Shown here piece after piece: positions 60,558 to 64,000 of a stretch of DNA of 64,000 bases. The notes under the pieces were generated by a model. The model was given only the letters and a program-made list of their open reading frames with translations. It was not told where the DNA came from and made no database searches. The stretch is from Anseranas semipalmata (taxonomy: Eukaryota > Chordata > Aves > Anseriformes > Anseranatidae). Positions within the stretch are counted from its first letter, which is position 1; each line of letters opens with the position of its first letter. The DNA lies in contig VXAA01005264.1 of the NCBI GenBank assembly GCA_013399115.1, positions 47,622 to 111,621 of the forward strand. Direction: 5' to 3'. The position numbers and the translations under genes are program-made.

Positions 60558-62019
60558 ACTTGTTTCACAAACAGAAAGGAATTTTCTGTGGTCCTATCAT
60601 AGCCTCTAGTGGATACATATCTGTATCGCATGGCCACCAAACAGTTCAATTTTGTGGCCTCTCTAAGTACCTGGGGACAGATCTCTGCCTCTGCAGGATG
60701 TGAGCGATTCCCAGTGAAGTCAGAAAGGTCCAGATTTCATCTCTACTAATTCTGCCCATTTAAAAGTTAGTTTTCTAAGGTTTTCTAGGTTTCCCCTACA
60801 ACCAGTGGGGAGAGAGATGGGACTGACTGGTCTAAAAATGTACCACTGTATGCTCATAGCATTACTTGTTTCTCTTAGGATGAGAGATTCTCTTGGAGGT
60901 ACTTATGTATTGACTATAGAATAAACTTGGATGATTAGCTCAGATTACAAGTCTAACTTTTAAACAGATTGAGAAAGGTGAAGTGATTTCTAAAAGACAA
61001 TAAAATTTCCTGGGTGTGAAATGGCCCAAAGATATCTCATAATAAGAATGAGTGAGAATTGCTTAGCTTTTGACCACAGCAGACTTGAAACTGGTAAAAT
61101 GGATCTCTTGCAGAGACAAATAATTACAAGATCAGTATGGGGAAATCTCACACTAGCATTGCATAAAATGTTCCCTCCCCATAGTTGTGTTGTTAAGAGC
61201 TATGTCCACATATCTTGAGTAACCCTGGTGCAGGGAGTAGGATAGCTGCTCCCATATAGGAAGTAGGATGTGCAGGTAGCATACTGAGATATCAGTAATT
61301 TTAGCTCAGTCTCCCAAAGGAACAACGTTTACCTGATCATACTCTCTGTGTGTGCATCTATCCCCACAGCTAGCTTTTGAATCTTTGGCCAATTTTAAGA
61401 GAAATTGGCAGCAAAGTACTAGTGCAAAGAAAATATATTGGTAGAGGAATTCCAGTTGCAGAAAGGCTTCAGCAACATTTCAACCCTCATTAATTATCAG
61501 AGGATCCAAACAGAGAGCACACATTTTGAAGAACACAGATGAACAGCTCAACTGTGAGAAAAATCCTGTAAAATATTTTTACTTTAACTGGAGAGAAAAG
61601 AATCCAGCCATGAAACCAGCTGCATGTATGGGAGCTAATTGGAGGGAAATCAAATCTAGGACTCAATATGAAAATATTCATGCCTTTGAGTTTCAAGACA
61701 TACTTCTTTATACATTAACAATTATGGCTGGAATACAAGAGGAAAGGCTGTCATTAGACTTGTGATGAGGAAGATGTTGTGGCTGATAGCTGTCAAATGT
61801 GTGCTGATCATGCAAAGCCTGCAACACAGTATGGTGCATGCAGGCATGCATTTATTTATTCCTCCAAATTCTACTGCAGAACCAATGAGGGATTGTTATG
61901 AGCAATGATTTGAGATAAAACACTTCTACCGCCAGGCCTGCGACTTCAGCTCGTGTTGGAAAGTCAGACTGTATGGTTGTGTTATGTTTGGTTCTTGTTG
62001 ATGTGTCATTTCCACAGGT

Positions 62020-62106
62020 AAAAAAAAAAAAAAAAAAAAAAAAGGGTGGGGGAAAATNCATTGTACCTGAAAATGACTATAAAGAGTAAAAAAAAAAAAA
62101 AAAAAA
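62020..62106. repeat. two poly-A tracts flanking 44 bp
   Basis: A24 (62020-62043) and A19 (62088-62106) flank a short unique stretch with one N at 62058. The first follows a cag/gt-like sequence. No retrocopy body could be matched. Confidence 0.93.
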
Positions 62107-64000
62107 CAAGATGGTTGGAGGCAAATTCTAACTTCTGCAAGTATTGTGCTGCTCTCTTGCCTTTTGATCAGATCCCTAGAAGCCTTCTGTCCTTGCAGAG
62201 GTACAAGTCAAAAAAGTATTTGGCTTTGCAGCTGCAACTCGGTTAACAATTCTTTGAACAACAAATGAGTCAAAACCACAATTTTCTTTTCTATAGTGTT
62301 ACAAAGAAAGCTCTGCGGAGCCCTCTCATGGGTGCTGGTTCCATAAGCAGAGCTGAGAAAATGCACACACATGCGCATGCAAAGGAATATCTGTTTCACA
62401 TGGAAGTGTGTCGCATATCCAGTCATGTTTCCCTCTAAAGCCGCAATTCAACAAACTTGTGTGTTTGCATATGTGTTATCCCAAACTTTTCAGGACCAGG
62501 AAGGGAGGGACCTGTAATGCTGACTGCAGAGCCTTTTGCCTACATCCCTGTCACTGGAAGGATGGATGGACAGTGAGCCAAGAGCAAGCACTTTCCTAAT
62601 TGTGTGAGAAAATAATGTTTCAGAGGAAGATCCAGTAAACATGTTTGTTCATTGAAGATGTCCTCATAACCTTCATCATGCATGCAAAGAATTTTAAGAA
62701 GCTACAGAAAACAAAGCAGAAAAGGAAAATGACACTTTCTCCTACTTTCCAGCAGCAAAAGAAAAAGAGAATATTGTCTTCGTCTTTACTTCTTAGTTTA
62801 CATCTAAGCTTAAACTGTCCATCTTGGCCAATACTTCGAAAATCACAAGTTATCCAGGAAAGGATTATCTCTTGTAAATCCATCTATCATATGTTCATGT
62901 CTAACCCCTTTTACTGGAGGTAAGAACAAACAAAACAAAAAAATCTCCGGTTTTGATTCAGTCTGTGTTCCATCATAATGTTCCCACTGAGACACCTTCA
63001 GCATTTTAGGGCAAGTGAGTAGGAGGGTATGGACGAGGTAAGTCAAGTTCTGCTGCTTCAGACAAATACAGTTGATTTGTACCCAGTTTGGTTCAGGCCA
63101 CAGGGACAGATCCAGCCTAAGGAGTGTTTGAGTTAGGCTCCACATTTAAAATGCTCCTTTTTTTGTCATATATATTTGTTGAAGCAAAGTTTCACCTTCC
63201 CAATAGCACCTTCTCTTTTTTTTTTTTTTTTTTTTGAAAGGGGCAGGGCTTCAGCCATTGTTCCTATTTTCTGTTTTCCAAGTAGAAGCCATAAAGACAA
63301 TGGCTGTTTCCATTTCTCTAGATCTACAGTCTACATCAGTTCACATGCGCTAATGGTGCCAGGCCTGTTAAAATCCCAAGCCTGGCCCTCTCTCAAAAGC
63401 AACCTCCACCTGCCCCATATACCTCCTTGTCACATTTATCACTGTTACTTGGGATTGTCTTAGGCATTAAGTAAAAATGTCTTTGAGAGGTCTGGGTTGA
63501 GGAAATGCCTCTCACTTTACTCTTCCTGCCAGCCTTGCTTTAACTTTTCTATTTCTTGATGAACAAGCAATGTCAAGATAGTCTTAGAGGAAATAAATTA
63601 CCAGTATGTCATAGACTGGGGATTGCAGCTTTATATGAAAGCTGGGTTAATTATTTGGTTTCAACTTCTCCAAGTAAGGGATTTTGTAGTATCCAAAATT
63701 TCCTTCTACATTCTTTCACTTTATTATGTTTACAGAAATTAGATGTTAGATACAGAAGCTGTCTATGAAAACATGTACTGTCTTCAGCATTTTACATAAT
63801 TTCTTTGGTGTTCTTTTGGTTTGGAGTTTTAACTGAAAAATATGTATTTTCATTCAAACACTGTTAGTTTAGGTCTGGGATTTCACCATTGTAAAATATC
63901 TAAGCTATTGTATCTTTGCAGTGGATCAACAGACTCTCTTTTGCAGAAGTATTATTGTAATTTTTAGACATATTTTCTTAGTTGCTCTTTTTTTTTTTTT
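62107..64000. other. unique non-coding DNA
   Basis: No gene recognised. Poly-T at 63216-63235 and at the very end (63988-64000). The plus frame 62645-62923 (about 92 codons, Lys-rich) runs up to a donor-like TGGAG/GTAAGAAC at about 62922, but no acceptor or domain supports it. Confidence 0.6.
63216..63235. repeat. poly-T tract
   Basis: Twenty consecutive T. Confidence 0.95.

Larger units (their letters stand above)
57361..62015. other. unique non-coding DNA
   Basis: No gene recognised. A-rich (CAAA)-type runs at 59859-59905 and 60529-60557. Frames of up to about 102 codons lack domains. A minus-strand donor-like site (ATCAGAG/GTAGGC) lies near 60384 with a possible acceptor about 50 nt upstream, which I regard as background. 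Confidence 0.6.

Noticed and set aside
62645..62923. Plus-strand Lys-rich 92-codon frame ending near a GTAAGA donor-like site.
   Set aside because: No acceptor or start context and low-complexity composition; treated as chance.
1..64000. Endogenous retrovirus or LTR elements, tRNA, rRNA, CRISPR arrays.
   Set aside because: No paired LTRs, primer-binding site, retroviral motifs, cloverleaf-forming tRNA or repeat-spacer array could be found by reading both strands.

Overview
The window looks like non-coding nuclear DNA from a bird. The main evidence is the repeat content. Several CR1 LINE copies end in the avian CR1 3' signature, an ATTCTATG-type tail next to a 'gttggaagggacc' core. There is no sign of abundant SINE, L1 or LTR elements. 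Very old layers are also visible: L3/CR1-like LINE fragments and one MIR-type SINE. I found no rRNA, tRNA, CRISPR array, bacterial gene or recognisable complete protein-coding gene. Nearly all open frames are short, overlap on several frames, and behave like chance frames in AT-rich DNA. The only long frames I can assign to a family are the CR1 reverse-transcriptase tails at about 1.9-2.3 kb and 14.1-14.8 kb.

Layout. 0-5 kb: unique DNA with a fairly intact CR1 3' end (1774-2301), a 38-bp tandem duplication, a (TTTG)n run and an L3-like LINE fragment. 6.7-7.0 kb: the most gene-like unassigned open stretch (minus strand, possible 273-nt exon). 8.1-8.4 kb: an L3/CR1-like fragment from the middle of the RT domain. 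10.8-14.0 kb: a cluster of microsatellites, including a 123-nt all-purine tract, an (AAT)n with an assembly gap, and an (ATGGA)n array fused to the tail of a roughly 980-bp CR1 (14024-15007). 15-31 kb: mostly unique, with a MIR at 29 kb and decayed CR1 pieces. 31-45 kb: unique DNA with CR1 remnants, a pair of palindromes at 37.4 kb and several simple repeats. 47.5-48.0 kb: the only CpG-dense island in the window, with an RFX-like X-box and a 3 x 18-bp tandem repeat; this is the best promoter candidate. 48.7-64 kb: CR1 remnants, one clear plus-strand CR1 end (55467-55595), poly-A tracts and unique DNA.

Possible genes. Six short segments are bounded by good splice-site consensus and are open in at least one frame: minus 3671-3753, 6754-7026, 24942-24996, 35316-35416 and 53558-53659, and plus 35637-35687. 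Such pairs are common by chance in vertebrate introns (pseudo-exons), so all carry low confidence. The minus-strand bias would fit the window lying in the introns of a minus-strand gene, but no product is recognised. Several AT-rich, repeat-free blocks packed with homeodomain/GATA-type motifs look like conserved non-coding elements, although conservation cannot be tested from one sequence. I found no convincing new biological system. The more unusual items are an unassigned repeat pair (9953-10022 and 54000-54072), a duplicated hairpin with compensatory changes (45419-45459), duplicated GGAATG palindromes (37363-37408) and the CpG island.
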